The notes beneath the pieces are model-generated. The model saw only the letters and a program-made list of their open reading frames with translations. It made no database searches and was not told the DNA's origin. A stretch of 64,000 bases of DNA, from positions 62,001 through 126,000 of the forward strand of contig NZ_JAOQJC010000002.1 in assembly GCF_025567625.1 (NCBI RefSeq), read 5' to 3'. Shown here piece after piece: positions 34,438 through 43,348 of the stretch. Position numbers and translations under genes: made by a program. The stretch is from Paenibacillus sp. J5C2022 (GTDB taxonomy: Bacteria > Bacillota > Bacilli > Paenibacillales > Paenibacillaceae). Every line of letters begins with the position of its first letter. The first letter of the stretch is position 1.

Positions 34438-35457
34438 ATGAGAAGGGGATTATTGATGGAATCCATGTGCGAAGCTCCCATCAGCGGAGGCTTCCGGATG
34501 GAGGGATACTGGGTCTGGTGCGGCTCGGTCGTCAAGGGGGAGGACGGGCGCTTCCATATGTTCGCCTCCCGCTGGCCGAAGAGCCTGCCCATGCATCCCG
34601 GCTGGCTGGTCGCATCCGAGATTGTGCGGGCGACGGCGGATACGCCCGAGGGGCCTTATGAGTTCCAAGAGGTCGTGCTGCCTGCCCGAGGGGCGGAATA
34701 CTGGGATGGAAGAAGTACGCATAATCCGCATATTGTCAAGCATGGCAGCCATTATTTGCTCTATTATATGGGCTCGACTCATCCGTTCGGAGATCCCGCC
34801 ACGGACATCGGGCTGGATGATCCCCATACGATCGTGGCACGGGCCAACAAGCGAATCGGCCTTGCGGTAGCGGACAGCGTGTTCGGACCATGGAAGAGGA
34901 TGGACGAGCCTCTCTTGCCTACCCGGCCGGGGAAGTACGACAGCTTCCTGACGTCCAATCCGGCTCCTTGCGTGAAGGAGGACGGTTCGGTGCTGCTCAT
35001 CTACAAGGCCAGAAGATACGAAGGGCATCAGCATGGCAAGATGACGATCGGAGCAGCGGTTGCCGATCACTGGAGTGGTCCTTATCGGGTCATCTCCGAC
35101 GAGCCGATATTTTTGCCGGACTCCTTTCATATTGAAGACCCTTACATATGGCATACCGCAGAGGGGTATGAGCTGATTGCGAAAGATATGGACGGTACGT
35201 TATGCGGCGAGAAGCATGGCGGCATCCACGCCTTATCCCGGGACGGCCTGCATTGGGAGCTGTCGAGTGCGCCGCACGCTTACTCCCGGACGATCAGCTG
35301 GGACGATGGTACCGTAAGGACGATGGGCAGTCTGGAGAGGCCTTTCCTGCTGTTCCAGGACGGCAAGCCGACCCATCTGTTCGCCGCTACCGCAGACGGA
35401 CCGGGAGGCTTCGATAGAGCCGAACGCACATGGAATATGGTCATCCCATTGGCCTGA
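34438..35457 (+). CDS. Beta-propeller glycoside hydrolase (GH43/GH117-like)
   Basis: The protein has 339 residues from the ATG at 34438 with a GGAGGGATACTC ribosome binding site. It has the repeated blade phrases of five-bladed propeller glycosidases: STHNPHIVKHGSHYLLYYMG, TSNPAPCVKEDGSVLLIYKA, IEDPYIWHTAEGYELIAKDM and GSLERPFLLFQDGKPTHLFAA. The Asp and Glu in the last blades would be catalytic candidates. No signal peptide is seen, so it is cytoplasmic. It is the first gene of an operator-controlled operon with a Gfo/Idh/MocA oxidoreductase and GH31 enzyme. The specific linkage is not clear; alpha-L-linked sugars such as fucose or arabinose are plausible given the locus. Confidence 0.78.
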   Translation: MRRGLLMESMCEAPISGGFRMEGYWVWCGSVVKGEDGRFHMFASRWPKSLPMHPGWLVASEIVRATADTPEGPYEFQEVVLPARGAEYWDGRSTHNPHIVKHGSHYLLYYMGSTHPFGDPATDIGLDDPHTIVARANKRIGLAVADSVFGPWKRMDEPLLPTRPGKYDSFLTSNPAPCVKEDGSVLLIYKARRYEGHQHGKMTIGAAVADHWSGPYRVISDEPIFLPDSFHIEDPYIWHTAEGYELIAKDMDGTLCGEKHGGIHALSRDGLHWELSSAPHAYSRTISWDDGTVRTMGSLERPFLLFQDGKPTHLFAATADGPGGFDRAERTWNMVIPLA

Positions 35458-35472
35458 CGAGGAGGAAGAGGA

Positions 35473-36450
35473 ATGAAAGCGATTCTGGTCGGGCTTGGCA
35501 GCGCAGGATTCGGTTGGTACAAGCGACTGCGGGACCGCGGCATGCTGCATGCGGTCGTGGAAAGTCATGAGGCAATGAAGGAGAAAATGGGGAACGATCC
35601 TTATCCGTTCTATACCTCTCTCGAGGTGGCGCTGAGGCACGAAGCGGAAGCGGCGGATTTCCTGGTTAATGTGACGACGCCTTCGGCGCATTCGGCGGTT
35701 AATCATGCCGCATTCGATTACAAGCTGCCGGTATTATGCGAGAAGCCGATTTCTTTTGACTTTGCGGAAAGCGTGGAGATCGTTGACAGGGCGAAGCGGG
35801 AGAATATCCCGTTCATGATTGCAGAGAACTACCGTCACTTTCCTTATGTGCGCAAATTAAAGGCACTTATCCAGTCCGGAGCGATCGGCGAGCTCTCCAC
35901 AGTCGAGATCGCTTTCCATCGCTTCCATCAGGTGAAGCGGAACTACGCCGTCCGTATATTGGACGATATCGGCGTACATCACTTCGATATGCTCCGCTAC
36001 TTGACAGGCAGGGAAGGAGTAGCGGTGCAAGCCAGACTCTACGACCCCATTGCGGGGTGGCAGGAGGAAGGGGCTTCGCTTCAATGCTACGCCACGATAG
36101 AGCTGGAAGGCGGCATAACCGCAAGCTATACCGCATCGATCGCGTCCAGAGGGCCGGCTACGGGATGGAGTGGGAACTGGCGTGTCGAAGGAACGGAAGG
36201 GGCGCTGCTGTTAAGGGACGGAGAGATTGCGCTGTACCGGGGACAAGATGCCACCGTGATTGACGATTATAGCGATATTCGGCAGCGGGATACGCTTGAC
36301 GAATTCCTCTCCTCCTTGCACGAAGGCCGCGAGGCGGAGACAAGCGGTGCCGATTATCTGAAGACGCAAGCGCTCGTTCATTGCGCCAATGCGTCCAGCG
36401 TGTCATGCAGCCGATTGCAAGTCCGGCTGCACGGCAAGGACGAGGCATGA
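35473..36450 (+). CDS. Gfo/Idh/MocA-family oxidoreductase
   Basis: The protein has 325 residues. The Rossmann motif is slightly unusual (ILVGLGSAGFGWYKRL), the catalytic-Lys motif is CEKPISFDFAESVEI near residue 95, and the C-terminal domain has DIGVHHFDMLRYLTG. It lies 15 bp after the propeller glycosidase and 29 bp before GH31, in one operon, with a GGAGGAAGAGGA ribosome binding site. It may oxidise a released sugar (L-fucose or a related deoxysugar) or act in an oxidation-assisted glycoside cleavage as some GH109-like members do; the substrate is not determined. Confidence 0.88.
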   Translation: MKAILVGLGSAGFGWYKRLRDRGMLHAVVESHEAMKEKMGNDPYPFYTSLEVALRHEAEAADFLVNVTTPSAHSAVNHAAFDYKLPVLCEKPISFDFAESVEIVDRAKRENIPFMIAENYRHFPYVRKLKALIQSGAIGELSTVEIAFHRFHQVKRNYAVRILDDIGVHHFDMLRYLTGREGVAVQARLYDPIAGWQEEGASLQCYATIELEGGITASYTASIASRGPATGWSGNWRVEGTEGALLLRDGEIALYRGQDATVIDDYSDIRQRDTLDEFLSSLHEGREAETSGADYLKTQALVHCANASSVSCSRLQVRLHGKDEA

Positions 36451-36479
36451 CAAGCCAGTAGAAAATAGGGGGAAGCAGC

Positions 36480-38612
36480 ATGACAACTATTCAATGGGAA
36501 GAAGCAGCCCCGGGAGTATGGAGAAGCACGATTGGACATCCGCAGACGCTTAGTCCGCTTGCATTCATGGGGGCGGAGCCGCGAAGGGAACAGCTGCGGA
36601 CGATGCCGCACTCGGAGGTCCCCGGACTGATGGACAATATCGGAGCGGAACGATTGCCATGCGGCGGATATATGCTTGAGCTTCCATTGGAAGAGCAAGA
36701 GAAGCTGTACGGTACGGGCTTGCAATTCATGCGCATGAATCAGCGGGGAAAGACCCGCTATATGAGGGTGAACAGCGATCCCAAGCAGGATACCGGCGAG
36801 ACGCATGCCCCTGTGCCGTTCTATGCCAGCGACAAGGGTTACGGTCTGCTCGTCGATACGTCGCATATTGTCACGATGTTCCTGGGCTCAACAATGAAGC
36901 AGGAGCATACGCGGACCGAGGATGTGCGCGACCGGAATCGCGACAAGGGGTGGCGGGCCACACTGCCTTCATCCCGAATCGAGATTAAGTTGCCGGCCGA
37001 AGGAGCGCATCTGTATCTGTTCGGCGGGCCGGCGCTCGCCGACGTCATATGCCGTTACAACCTGTATTGCGGAGGCGGCGCATTGCCTCCGCGATGGGGA
37101 TTGGGCTTCTGGCACAGGGTGCCGACTCTGTACAGGGATGAAGAGGTGATGGAAGAAGCGCTGGAATTCAGAAGAAGGGAGTTCCCGTGCGATGTGATCG
37201 GGCTGGAGCCGGGCTGGCACAGCCGCAGCTATCCCGTCACATACGAGTGGGACGGCGAGCGGTTCCCGCAGCCGGAAGCTTTCATTCGCGAGATGAAGGA
37301 GAATGGCTTCCGCATTAATCTGTGGGAGCATCCTTACGTTGCACCGGAAGGCGAGCTGTACGAGAAGCTGTCGTCGCTTTCCGGCAATTATTCCGTCTGG
37401 GGAGGGCTTGCTCCCGACTATGTCATGCCGGAAGCAAGAACGCACTATATGAAGCAGCACGAGAAGAGGCATGTTGCCCTCGGCGTGTCGGGCTACAAAC
37501 ATGACGAGTGCGACGGCAGCGAGTTGACGAACAATTCCTGGATGTTCCCGGCCCATGCGCGATTCCCGTCGGGCTTGAACGGCGAGACGGTGAGACAGCT
37601 GTACGGGCTCATGTTCCAGAAGATGGGAGACGAGCTATTCCGCAAGGCTAACCGGCGAACGTATGGACTGGTGCGCGCTTCCAATGCAGCCGCTTCGCCG
37701 ATGCCGTACGTGCTCTATTCCGATCTGTACGATCATAAGCAGTTCATCCGGGCGCTCTGCAATGCTTCGTTCAGCGGATTGCTGTGGACGCCGGAGGTGC
37801 GCCGCGCGCAGAATGCGGAGGATTGGATTCGCCGAATGCAGACGGTCTGCTTCTCGCCGCTGGCCATGCTCAATGCGTGGGGCGATGGAACGAAGCCATG
37901 GTCGTTCCCGGAGGCGGAACCTGTCATCCGGCATTATATTCAATTGCGAATGAGGCTGCTTCCTTACTTGTATACCGCATTCGCACAATATAGGGAGACG
38001 GGGCTGCCTCCGTTCCGCGCAATGCCGCTTGTCATGTCGGAGGAAGAGAGGGCCGCTGCGGAGAAGCGGCATGCTATGAAGGAAGTGAGCGTGCTGAATA
38101 CGACGGATGCGGCTTACGGCCGAAGCGCGGTGAATGCGTGGGACGATCAGTATATGGTAGGCGACGACCTGCTCATCGCGCCGCTTGTCGCAGGAGAGAG
38201 CGAGCGGAAGGTGCTGTTGCCGTCCGGTTCCTGGCTAGAGCTAGAGACGGGCGAACGGCATGAGGGACGGGCGGTCGTTCAAGTGCGCCCCGGTCTGGAG
38301 AGACTCCCGATCTACGTGCGCGAAGGAGCGGTTATTCCCATGATGCCTGCCTTGTCTCATGTGCCGGCGTCAGGGGAGAAGGTTCCGTTGACGTTCGTCC
38401 ACTTCGGCAGCAAGCCCGGGCAATGTCTCATCTACGATGACGACGGAGAATCCTTCGATTATGAGAGCGGGAATTGCAAGTGGCGGAAAGTAGTCGTCGA
38501 GATGCGGGAGGACGGAAGCTTCCAGGGCGAGTTGGAGGACGGCAATACGCCGTTCCACAGCTATAGCGGCGTACAATGGCAGCTGGGACAGACTGTTCTT
38601 GCGAAGGATTAG
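36480..38612 (+). CDS. GH31-family glycoside hydrolase
   Basis: The protein has 710 residues. An N-terminal beta-sandwich (about 1-195) includes EEQEKLYGTGLQFMRMNQRG. The barrel starts near LPPRWGLGFWHRVPT and has IGLEPGWHSRSYPVTYEWDGERFP and NLWEHPYVAP, then the nucleophile candidate Asp342 in GYKHDECDGSE. C-terminal beta domains carry the YDDDGESFDYESGNCKW phrase. GH31 enzymes act on alpha-glucosides, alpha-xylosides or, in some branches, alpha-galactosides or N-acetylgalactosaminides. The KHDECDG variant of the nucleophile loop is not the KTDFGE form of alpha-xylosidases, so the substrate is open. No signal peptide is seen. It ends the operon that begins at 34438. Confidence 0.9.
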   Translation: MTTIQWEEAAPGVWRSTIGHPQTLSPLAFMGAEPRREQLRTMPHSEVPGLMDNIGAERLPCGGYMLELPLEEQEKLYGTGLQFMRMNQRGKTRYMRVNSDPKQDTGETHAPVPFYASDKGYGLLVDTSHIVTMFLGSTMKQEHTRTEDVRDRNRDKGWRATLPSSRIEIKLPAEGAHLYLFGGPALADVICRYNLYCGGGALPPRWGLGFWHRVPTLYRDEEVMEEALEFRRREFPCDVIGLEPGWHSRSYPVTYEWDGERFPQPEAFIREMKENGFRINLWEHPYVAPEGELYEKLSSLSGNYSVWGGLAPDYVMPEARTHYMKQHEKRHVALGVSGYKHDECDGSELTNNSWMFPAHARFPSGLNGETVRQLYGLMFQKMGDELFRKANRRTYGLVRASNAAASPMPYVLYSDLYDHKQFIRALCNASFSGLLWTPEVRRAQNAEDWIRRMQTVCFSPLAMLNAWGDGTKPWSFPEAEPVIRHYIQLRMRLLPYLYTAFAQYRETGLPPFRAMPLVMSEEERAAAEKRHAMKEVSVLNTTDAAYGRSAVNAWDDQYMVGDDLLIAPLVAGESERKVLLPSGSWLELETGERHEGRAVVQVRPGLERLPIYVREGAVIPMMPALSHVPASGEKVPLTFVHFGSKPGQCLIYDDDGESFDYESGNCKWRKVVVEMREDGSFQGELEDGNTPFHSYSGVQWQLGQTVLAKD

Positions 38613-38720
38613 CGACGAGTTGCTCTTGGGTGCCGCCGGTCAAAAATAAATGCAGACAAAGTCTCCCGCATCCGTTCCGGGCATACACTGTTAGAAATGC
38701 GTGCGGGAGGAGATGGCATT

Positions 38721-38939
38721 ATGAATGTCAGAGATATGATCAAGTCGGTATCGATCGGGTTCTTAATCGGAGTGTTCGCCATTGCCTTGCTGCCCTTTCT
38801 GCTCATATTCAGCATTGCGGAAATATACGGCGCAATCGAACTGTACAGCGGATACAGCGTGACCGAGAACGTACCGTTGCTTCTCTTCGCTGTCCACAGA
38901 CGTGGCAAGAAGAAGCAGGAGCGCGAAGAAGAGCAGTAG
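38721..38939 (+). CDS. Small membrane protein of unknown function
   Basis: The protein has 72 residues from the ATG at 38721, which is preceded by GGGAGGAGATGGCATT; an earlier in-frame start at 38697 is less likely. One or two hydrophobic stretches occupy residues ~11-42 (SIGFLIGVFAIALLPFLLIF). A very basic then acidic tail ends the protein (RRGKKKQEREEEQ). No family was recognised. It lies between GH31 and the convergent lacI, whose stop is 21 bp away. Orphan single-membrane proteins like this are often poorly conserved, so it could be spurious, but its ribosome binding site is good. Confidence 0.55.
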   Translation: MNVRDMIKSVSIGFLIGVFAIALLPFLLIFSIAEIYGAIELYSGYSVTENVPLLLFAVHRRGKKKQEREEEQ

Positions 38940-38959
38940 CTCCCGACTGTAGCGAATGC

Positions 38960-39973
38960 TCAGTTCAGCGGGCGGACGGAACGGCGAACGAGAAGCTCTG
39001 CCGGCAAGACGATCTTCTTCCACGGCAGCTTCTCGTCGCGTTGTCCGATTCGCTCGATCAGCATCTCCATTCCCATATAACCGAATTGATAGGCTTGTTG
39101 GGCCGCGACGGTGAGGAACGGCTCCACTTCTGTGTGCGGACCGAGATCGTCGAAGCAGACAATCGATATATCCTCCGGCACCCGCATATTCCTTCGTGTC
39201 AGCAGTCGCATCACTTCGATGGCGAGCACATTGTTGCCGGACAGAATGGCCGTAGGCATGGGGGCGAGACTGTCCAGCCAGCGGTCCATGTCGGACAAGT
39301 CGTTCAGTGAACCGAAGCTAGTCTCATAGATATCGTCTTCGGAGAACGGGAGCTCATTCAGCTTCATGCCTTCCTTGAACCCCTGCAGCCTCAGTCGGGC
39401 ACTGGAGATGGAGGAAGAGCCGTTCACGATCGCGATTCGCCGATGCCCCGCCGCCGCCAGATGATCGACGAGCTGTCGGGCACCCTCCTTGCTGTCTCCC
39501 AGCACGATGTCGCATTGAATGCCCGGCACTTCGCGGTCCAGCAGGACGAACGGCACGTTGTGGCGCTGCAGCGACTCCAGATGGGGCAAGGAGGGATCGC
39601 CCGCAGGGGCAAGCAGCACGCCGTCCACCCGCGTCGTCAGAATCGTCGTCACATAATCCGCTTCCTTCTCCAGATTTTCATCGCTGTTGCCGAACAGCAG
39701 CCGGTAACCATGCTTCATCGCCGCATCCTCGGCGCCGCGAGCCAGAGTCGTATAGAACGGATTCATAATATCCGTAATGAGCAGGAACAAGAGCTTTGTC
39801 TGCTGAAGCACGAGACTGCGCGCCGTCTGATTGGGCACATAATTCATTTCCTCCATGACCCGCTTCACTTTCGCCCTCGTTTTATCGCTGATTTTCCCAG
39901 TGTTATTGATAACTCTGGATACTGTCATTGCCGATACGTTGGCTTTCGCGGCAATATCATAGATCGTAACCAT
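38960..39973 (-). CDS. LacI-family transcriptional regulator of the fucose locus
   Basis: The protein has 337 residues. The N-terminal helix-turn-helix and hinge helix are classic (TIYDIAAKANVSAMTVSRVINNTGKISDKTRAKV, then MEEMNYVPNQTARSL). The rest is a periplasmic-binding-protein-like sugar sensor domain (LFLLITDIMNPFYTTLARGAEDAA, VDGVLLAPAGD, ISIVCFDDLG). It is divergent from fucI. The palindromes at 34398-34409 and 40070-40081 are the likely binding sites. It probably represses the two operons until L-fucose or a metabolite binds. The 141-bp gap to fucI contains the fucI promoter and presumably its own. Confidence 0.93.
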   Translation of the reverse strand: MVTIYDIAAKANVSAMTVSRVINNTGKISDKTRAKVKRVMEEMNYVPNQTARSLVLQQTKLLFLLITDIMNPFYTTLARGAEDAAMKHGYRLLFGNSDENLEKEADYVTTILTTRVDGVLLAPAGDPSLPHLESLQRHNVPFVLLDREVPGIQCDIVLGDSKEGARQLVDHLAAAGHRRIAIVNGSSSISSARLRLQGFKEGMKLNELPFSEDDIYETSFGSLNDLSDMDRWLDSLAPMPTAILSGNNVLAIEVMRLLTRRNMRVPEDISIVCFDDLGPHTEVEPFLTVAAQQAYQFGYMGMEMLIERIGQRDEKLPWKKIVLPAELLVRRSVRPLN

Positions 39974-40037
39974 TTCTAGCGCCCCTTATCCCGTACATTC
40001 CATTATTCATGATTTCTATCATACAAAAAAGTAAGCG

Positions 40038-40081
40038 TTGACATCAACTATTTTAGCTGTTACTTTAAGGTTATCGGTAAC
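40038..40081 (+). promoter_or_regulatory. fucI promoter and LacI-type operator
   Basis: TTGACA (40038-40043), a 17-bp spacer and an extended minus-ten TGTTACTTT (40058-40066) precede GTTATCGGTAAC (40070-40081), a near-palindrome one base different from the site at 34398-34409. Even the flanks agree (TTAAGG before the operator, GGAGGGATAC before each start codon). Confidence 0.75.
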
Positions 40082-40114
40082 ATAACTACAATTATTCGGT
40101 ATGGAGGGATACAC

Positions 40115-41905
40115 ATGACTGAGATGAATGTACGCTTTAAAGCGGGATTTCCCAAAATAGGAATTCGCCCGACGATTGACGGCAGACGGAAAGGCGTCAG
40201 GGAATCGCTGGAGGAGCAGACGATGAATATGGCTCTGGCGACGGCGAAGCTGCTCTCCGACAATCTTCGCTATCCGAACGGCGAGCCGGTGGAATGCGTC
40301 ATTGCGGATACGTGCATCGGCGGGGTGGCGGAAGCGGCAGCCTGTGCGGACAAGTTCGCCAAATCCGGAGTAGGCGTCTCTATTACGGTAACGCCTTGCT
40401 GGTGCTACGGCACAGAGACGATGGATATGGACCCGTCCGTTCCGAAAGCGGTATGGGGCTTCAACGGAACGGAGCGCCCCGGCGCCGTCTATCTCGCCGC
40501 TGTGCTTGCGGGCTACGCGCAGAAGGGCTTGCCGGCATTCGGCATATACGGCGAGCACGTGCAGGACGCAGGCGACACGTCGATTCCGGACGACGTGCGC
40601 GAGAAGCTGCTCGGCTTCGCAAGAGCGGGCTTGGCGGTAGCCATCATGAAGGGCAAGTCGTATCTGTCCATGGGCTCCGTATCCATGGGGATCGCCGGTT
40701 CCATCGTGAACGACGCTTTCTTCCAGGAGTATCTCGGCATGAGAACGGAATATGTGGATATGACGGAATTCGTCCGCCGTATGGATGAAGGCATCTACGA
40801 CGACGAGGAATTCAAGCGGGCTCTGTCGTGGGTGAAGGAGAACTGTGTGGAGGGAGCAGACAACAACCCTGCAGACATCCAGACATCGCGGGAGCAGAAG
40901 GACAAGGATTGGGAGACGGTCGTCAAGATGACACAGATCGCCCGCGATCTAATGGTCGGCAACCCTCGTCTGGCGGAGCTGGGCTACGGCGAGGAAGCGA
41001 TGGGACACGACGCGATCGTATCCGGCTTCCAGGGACAGCGCCAATGGACGGATCACTTCCCTAACGGCGACTTCCTGGAAGCGATGCTGAATTCCTCCTT
41101 CGACTGGAACGGCATCCGCGCGCCGTATATGGTAGCGACAGAGAATGACAGCCTGAACGGAGCTGTTATGCTATTCGGCTATCTGTTGACGAACACGGCG
41201 CAAATCTTCGCGGACGTGCGCACATACTGGAGTCCTGAATCTGTAGAGCGCGTAACCGGCCATCGGCTTGCGGGCGAAGCGTCCGGCGGATTGCTTCATC
41301 TGATCAACTCCGGGCCGGCGACACTCGACGGAACGGGCGAGCAGACGATAGACGGGAAGCCTGCGATGAAGCCGTTCTGGGAGATTAGCGAAGAGGAAGC
41401 GCAGAAGTGTCTGCATGCGACCTCGTGGCGTCCGGCATCCGTAGAATACTTCCGCGGCGGCGGCTTCTCTTCCGACTACTTGACGCGGGGCGGCATGCCG
41501 ATGACGATGTCCCGCATCAATCTCGTGAAGGGCGTAGGTCCCGTACTGCAGATTGCGGAAGGTTATTCCGTGGACTTGCCGCAAGACGTGCACGACATTC
41601 TGGACAAGCGCACGGATTCCACTTGGCCGACTACATGGTTCGCACCGACATTGACGGGAAGCGGAGCTTTCACTTCCGTCTACGATGTAATGGACAATTG
41701 GGGCGCGAATCACGGTTCCATCAGCTACGGGCACATCGGCGGAGACCTCATTACGCTGGCCGCAATGCTTCGCATTCCGGTCAATATGCACAACGTGCCG
41801 GAGGAGCGGGTATACCGTCCACGCGCCTGGGGACTGTTCGGCACGGCCGATCCGGAAGGCGCGGATTATCGCGCATGCACCAACTTCGGTCCGCTGTACA
41901 AGTAA
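40115..41905 (+). CDS. fucI: L-fucose isomerase
   Basis: The protein has 596 residues, equal to the usual length (~590). The N-terminus [26 protein letters not shown] is the family hallmark, followed by [15 protein letters not shown] and the metal-binding Glu/Asp region [22 protein letters not shown] further conserved region near 520 is [20 protein letters not shown], and the C-terminus has [38 protein letters not shown]. It converts L-fucose to L-fuculose (also D-arabinose) with Mn. The ribosome binding site is GGAGGGATACAC. It is the first gene of the fucI-fucA-fucU operon, under a LacI-type operator. Confidence 0.97.
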   Translation: MTEMNVRFKAGFPKIGIRPTIDGRRKGVRESLEEQTMNMALATAKLLSDNLRYPNGEPVECVIADTCIGGVAEAAACADKFAKSGVGVSITVTPCWCYGTETMDMDPSVPKAVWGFNGTERPGAVYLAAVLAGYAQKGLPAFGIYGEHVQDAGDTSIPDDVREKLLGFARAGLAVAIMKGKSYLSMGSVSMGIAGSIVNDAFFQEYLGMRTEYVDMTEFVRRMDEGIYDDEEFKRALSWVKENCVEGADNNPADIQTSREQKDKDWETVVKMTQIARDLMVGNPRLAELGYGEEAMGHDAIVSGFQGQRQWTDHFPNGDFLEAMLNSSFDWNGIRAPYMVATENDSLNGAVMLFGYLLTNTAQIFADVRTYWSPESVERVTGHRLAGEASGGLLHLINSGPATLDGTGEQTIDGKPAMKPFWEISEEEAQKCLHATSWRPASVEYFRGGGFSSDYLTRGGMPMTMSRINLVKGVGPVLQIAEGYSVDLPQDVHDILDKRTDSTWPTTWFAPTLTGSGAFTSVYDVMDNWGANHGSISYGHIGGDLITLAAMLRIPVNMHNVPEERVYRPRAWGLFGTADPEGADYRACTNFGPLYK

Positions 41906-41955
41906 TATGACAAGAAGCAGGCATCGTTCTTAATTACGGATATGGAGGTTATAAC

Positions 41956-42615
41956 ATGAGCAGCGCGGCGATTCGAGAGGAGCTGTGCAAGTATGCACGC
42001 AAGACAGTGGAGAACAGACTGGTAGTAGGCCCGGGAGGCAATATCAGCGCGCGGCACGAAGGCAAGATGTACTTGTCTCCCAGCGGCTTCGCGCTGGATG
42101 AAGTAAGTCCCGAGCAATGGGTGGAAGTGGACATTGCAAGCGGCGAGATTGCGGACATCGGCTATCGTCCGTCATCGGAGGTGCTGATGCATCTGTACGC
42201 TTATCGCGCCAATCCCGATATCGGCGCCATCGTGCATACGCATCCGCCTTACTGCATCGCCTTCACCCTGGTGGAGCAGGAGCTGCCCATCATGTTCCCG
42301 GATCAGGCGGCGCTGGTGGGCAAGACGCTGTACGTTCCATATGTGCTTCCGACGACGGAGGAGCTTGCGAACGCCTATGTAGAGGTAGTCAATCAAGCGA
42401 GCACCGTACTGCTTGGCAATCATGGGCTGGTCACAACCGGCCGCAATCTTCGCGAGGCATACTACCGGACGGAGGTTGTGGAGGAGAGCGCCAAAATTTA
42501 TCTCATCGCGAAAGCGATCCGGGAGCCAAAGGCGCTGACGAAGGAAGAATTCGAGGAAATCGCTTCACTGGAGAGTGAAGCCTATCGTATACAACTGCTG
42601 CAAAAAATGAAGTAG
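41956..42615 (+). CDS. fucA: L-fuculose-phosphate aldolase-like class II aldolase
   Basis: The protein has 219 residues. It has the class II aldolase zinc ligands as His-Thr-His (IVHTHPPYC near residue 93) and a third His in LLGNHGLVTTGRNL near residue 155. The catalytic Glu is in SSEVLMHLYAY. It would cleave L-fuculose-1-phosphate to dihydroxyacetone phosphate and L-lactaldehyde. It sits 50 bp behind fucI and 29 bp before fucU. No fuculokinase gene is seen in the window, so phosphorylation must be done by an enzyme elsewhere. Confidence 0.93.
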   Translation: MSSAAIREELCKYARKTVENRLVVGPGGNISARHEGKMYLSPSGFALDEVSPEQWVEVDIASGEIADIGYRPSSEVLMHLYAYRANPDIGAIVHTHPPYCIAFTLVEQELPIMFPDQAALVGKTLYVPYVLPTTEELANAYVEVVNQASTVLLGNHGLVTTGRNLREAYYRTEVVEESAKIYLIAKAIREPKALTKEEFEEIASLESEAYRIQLLQKMK

Positions 42616-42644
42616 TCATTCTGAGATGAGAGGATGTGGCCAAC

Positions 42645-43082
42645 ATGCTGATCGGCATTCCTTCCATTCTCCCGCCGGAGCTCCTCAAGGTGCTCATGGA
42701 GATGGGGCATAGCGATGAGATTGTGCTGGCAGACGGCAACTTTCCGGCTGCGAGCCATGCGCAGAGAATTATCCGCTGCGATGGACACGGCATTCCGGAG
42801 CTGCTGGATGCCATATTGCAGCTATTCCCGCTGGATCAATATGTAGAGCGGCCGGCAGGATTGATGGCGGTTATGCCCGGCGACAAGACGGAGACTCCGA
42901 TCTGGGAGGAATACGCGGATATTGTCCGGAAGCGCGCCGGGCTGAGCGATCCGTTCCAGCAGATTGAACGGTTCGCCTTCTATGAGCGGGCGAAGAAGGC
43001 CTACGCGATCATCGCGACCGGCGAAGGCGCTTTGTACGCCAATCTCATCTTGAAGAAAGGTGTCGTCAAGCCCGCTCCGTAA
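42645..43082 (+). CDS. fucU: L-fucose mutarotase (RbsD/FucU family)
   Basis: The protein has 145 residues from the ATG at 42645 (AGAGG upstream; a GTG at 42636 is in frame but too close). The N-terminus MLIGIPSILPPELLKVLMEMGH, SDEIVLADGNFPA and the catalytic His/Tyr region ATGEGALYANLILKKGVV match FucU. It converts alpha- and beta-L-fucose so that the isomerase can use either. It closes the operon and is followed by a terminator. Confidence 0.95.
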   Translation: MLIGIPSILPPELLKVLMEMGHSDEIVLADGNFPAASHAQRIIRCDGHGIPELLDAILQLFPLDQYVERPAGLMAVMPGDKTETPIWEEYADIVRKRAGLSDPFQQIERFAFYERAKKAYAIIATGEGALYANLILKKGVVKPAP

Positions 43083-43154
43083 GCGGGCGAATCGCATGCA
43101 ATGCCGTCATTCGCGGCTTACAGCTCGCTTGAGTTGACATACTCGCATGACAAT

Positions 43155-43193
43155 AGGACTGTTCCGCAAGTGCACCTTGCGGGACAGTCCTTT
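43155..43193 (+). terminator. Rho-independent terminator of the fuc operon
   Basis: AGGACTGTTCCGCAAG (43155-43170) pairs with CTTGCGGGACAGTCCT (43176-43191) around TGCAC, followed by TT. It lies about 70 bp past fucU. From 43194 to 43348 the DNA is AT-rich promoter-like sequence for the next gene, with no clear box that I would commit to. Confidence 0.85.
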
Positions 43194-43348
43194 GCGCGTT
43201 TAACGGCCCACGACAGTGTTATTTCTCAAAAAAACACACTGGTATCGTAACTGTTTACATTCCTTGCAGCGCTTTCAACCGCAATAATGAATGAATAAGA
43301 CAAGTATGCTGTTCACCGCAGCAACGCCAATGACAAAGGAGGAAAAGA

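Noticed and set aside
39902..39913. GTTATTGATAAC inside lacI as a third operator
   Set aside because: It encodes the conserved Val-Ile-Asn-Asn of the LacI DNA-binding domain, so the match is most simply due to coding constraint. It could still be tested as an internal site.
43262..43278. TTGCAGCGCTTTCAA as a cre site before the lyase-like gene
   Set aside because: It matches the consensus only if a base is missing in the centre; not convincing.
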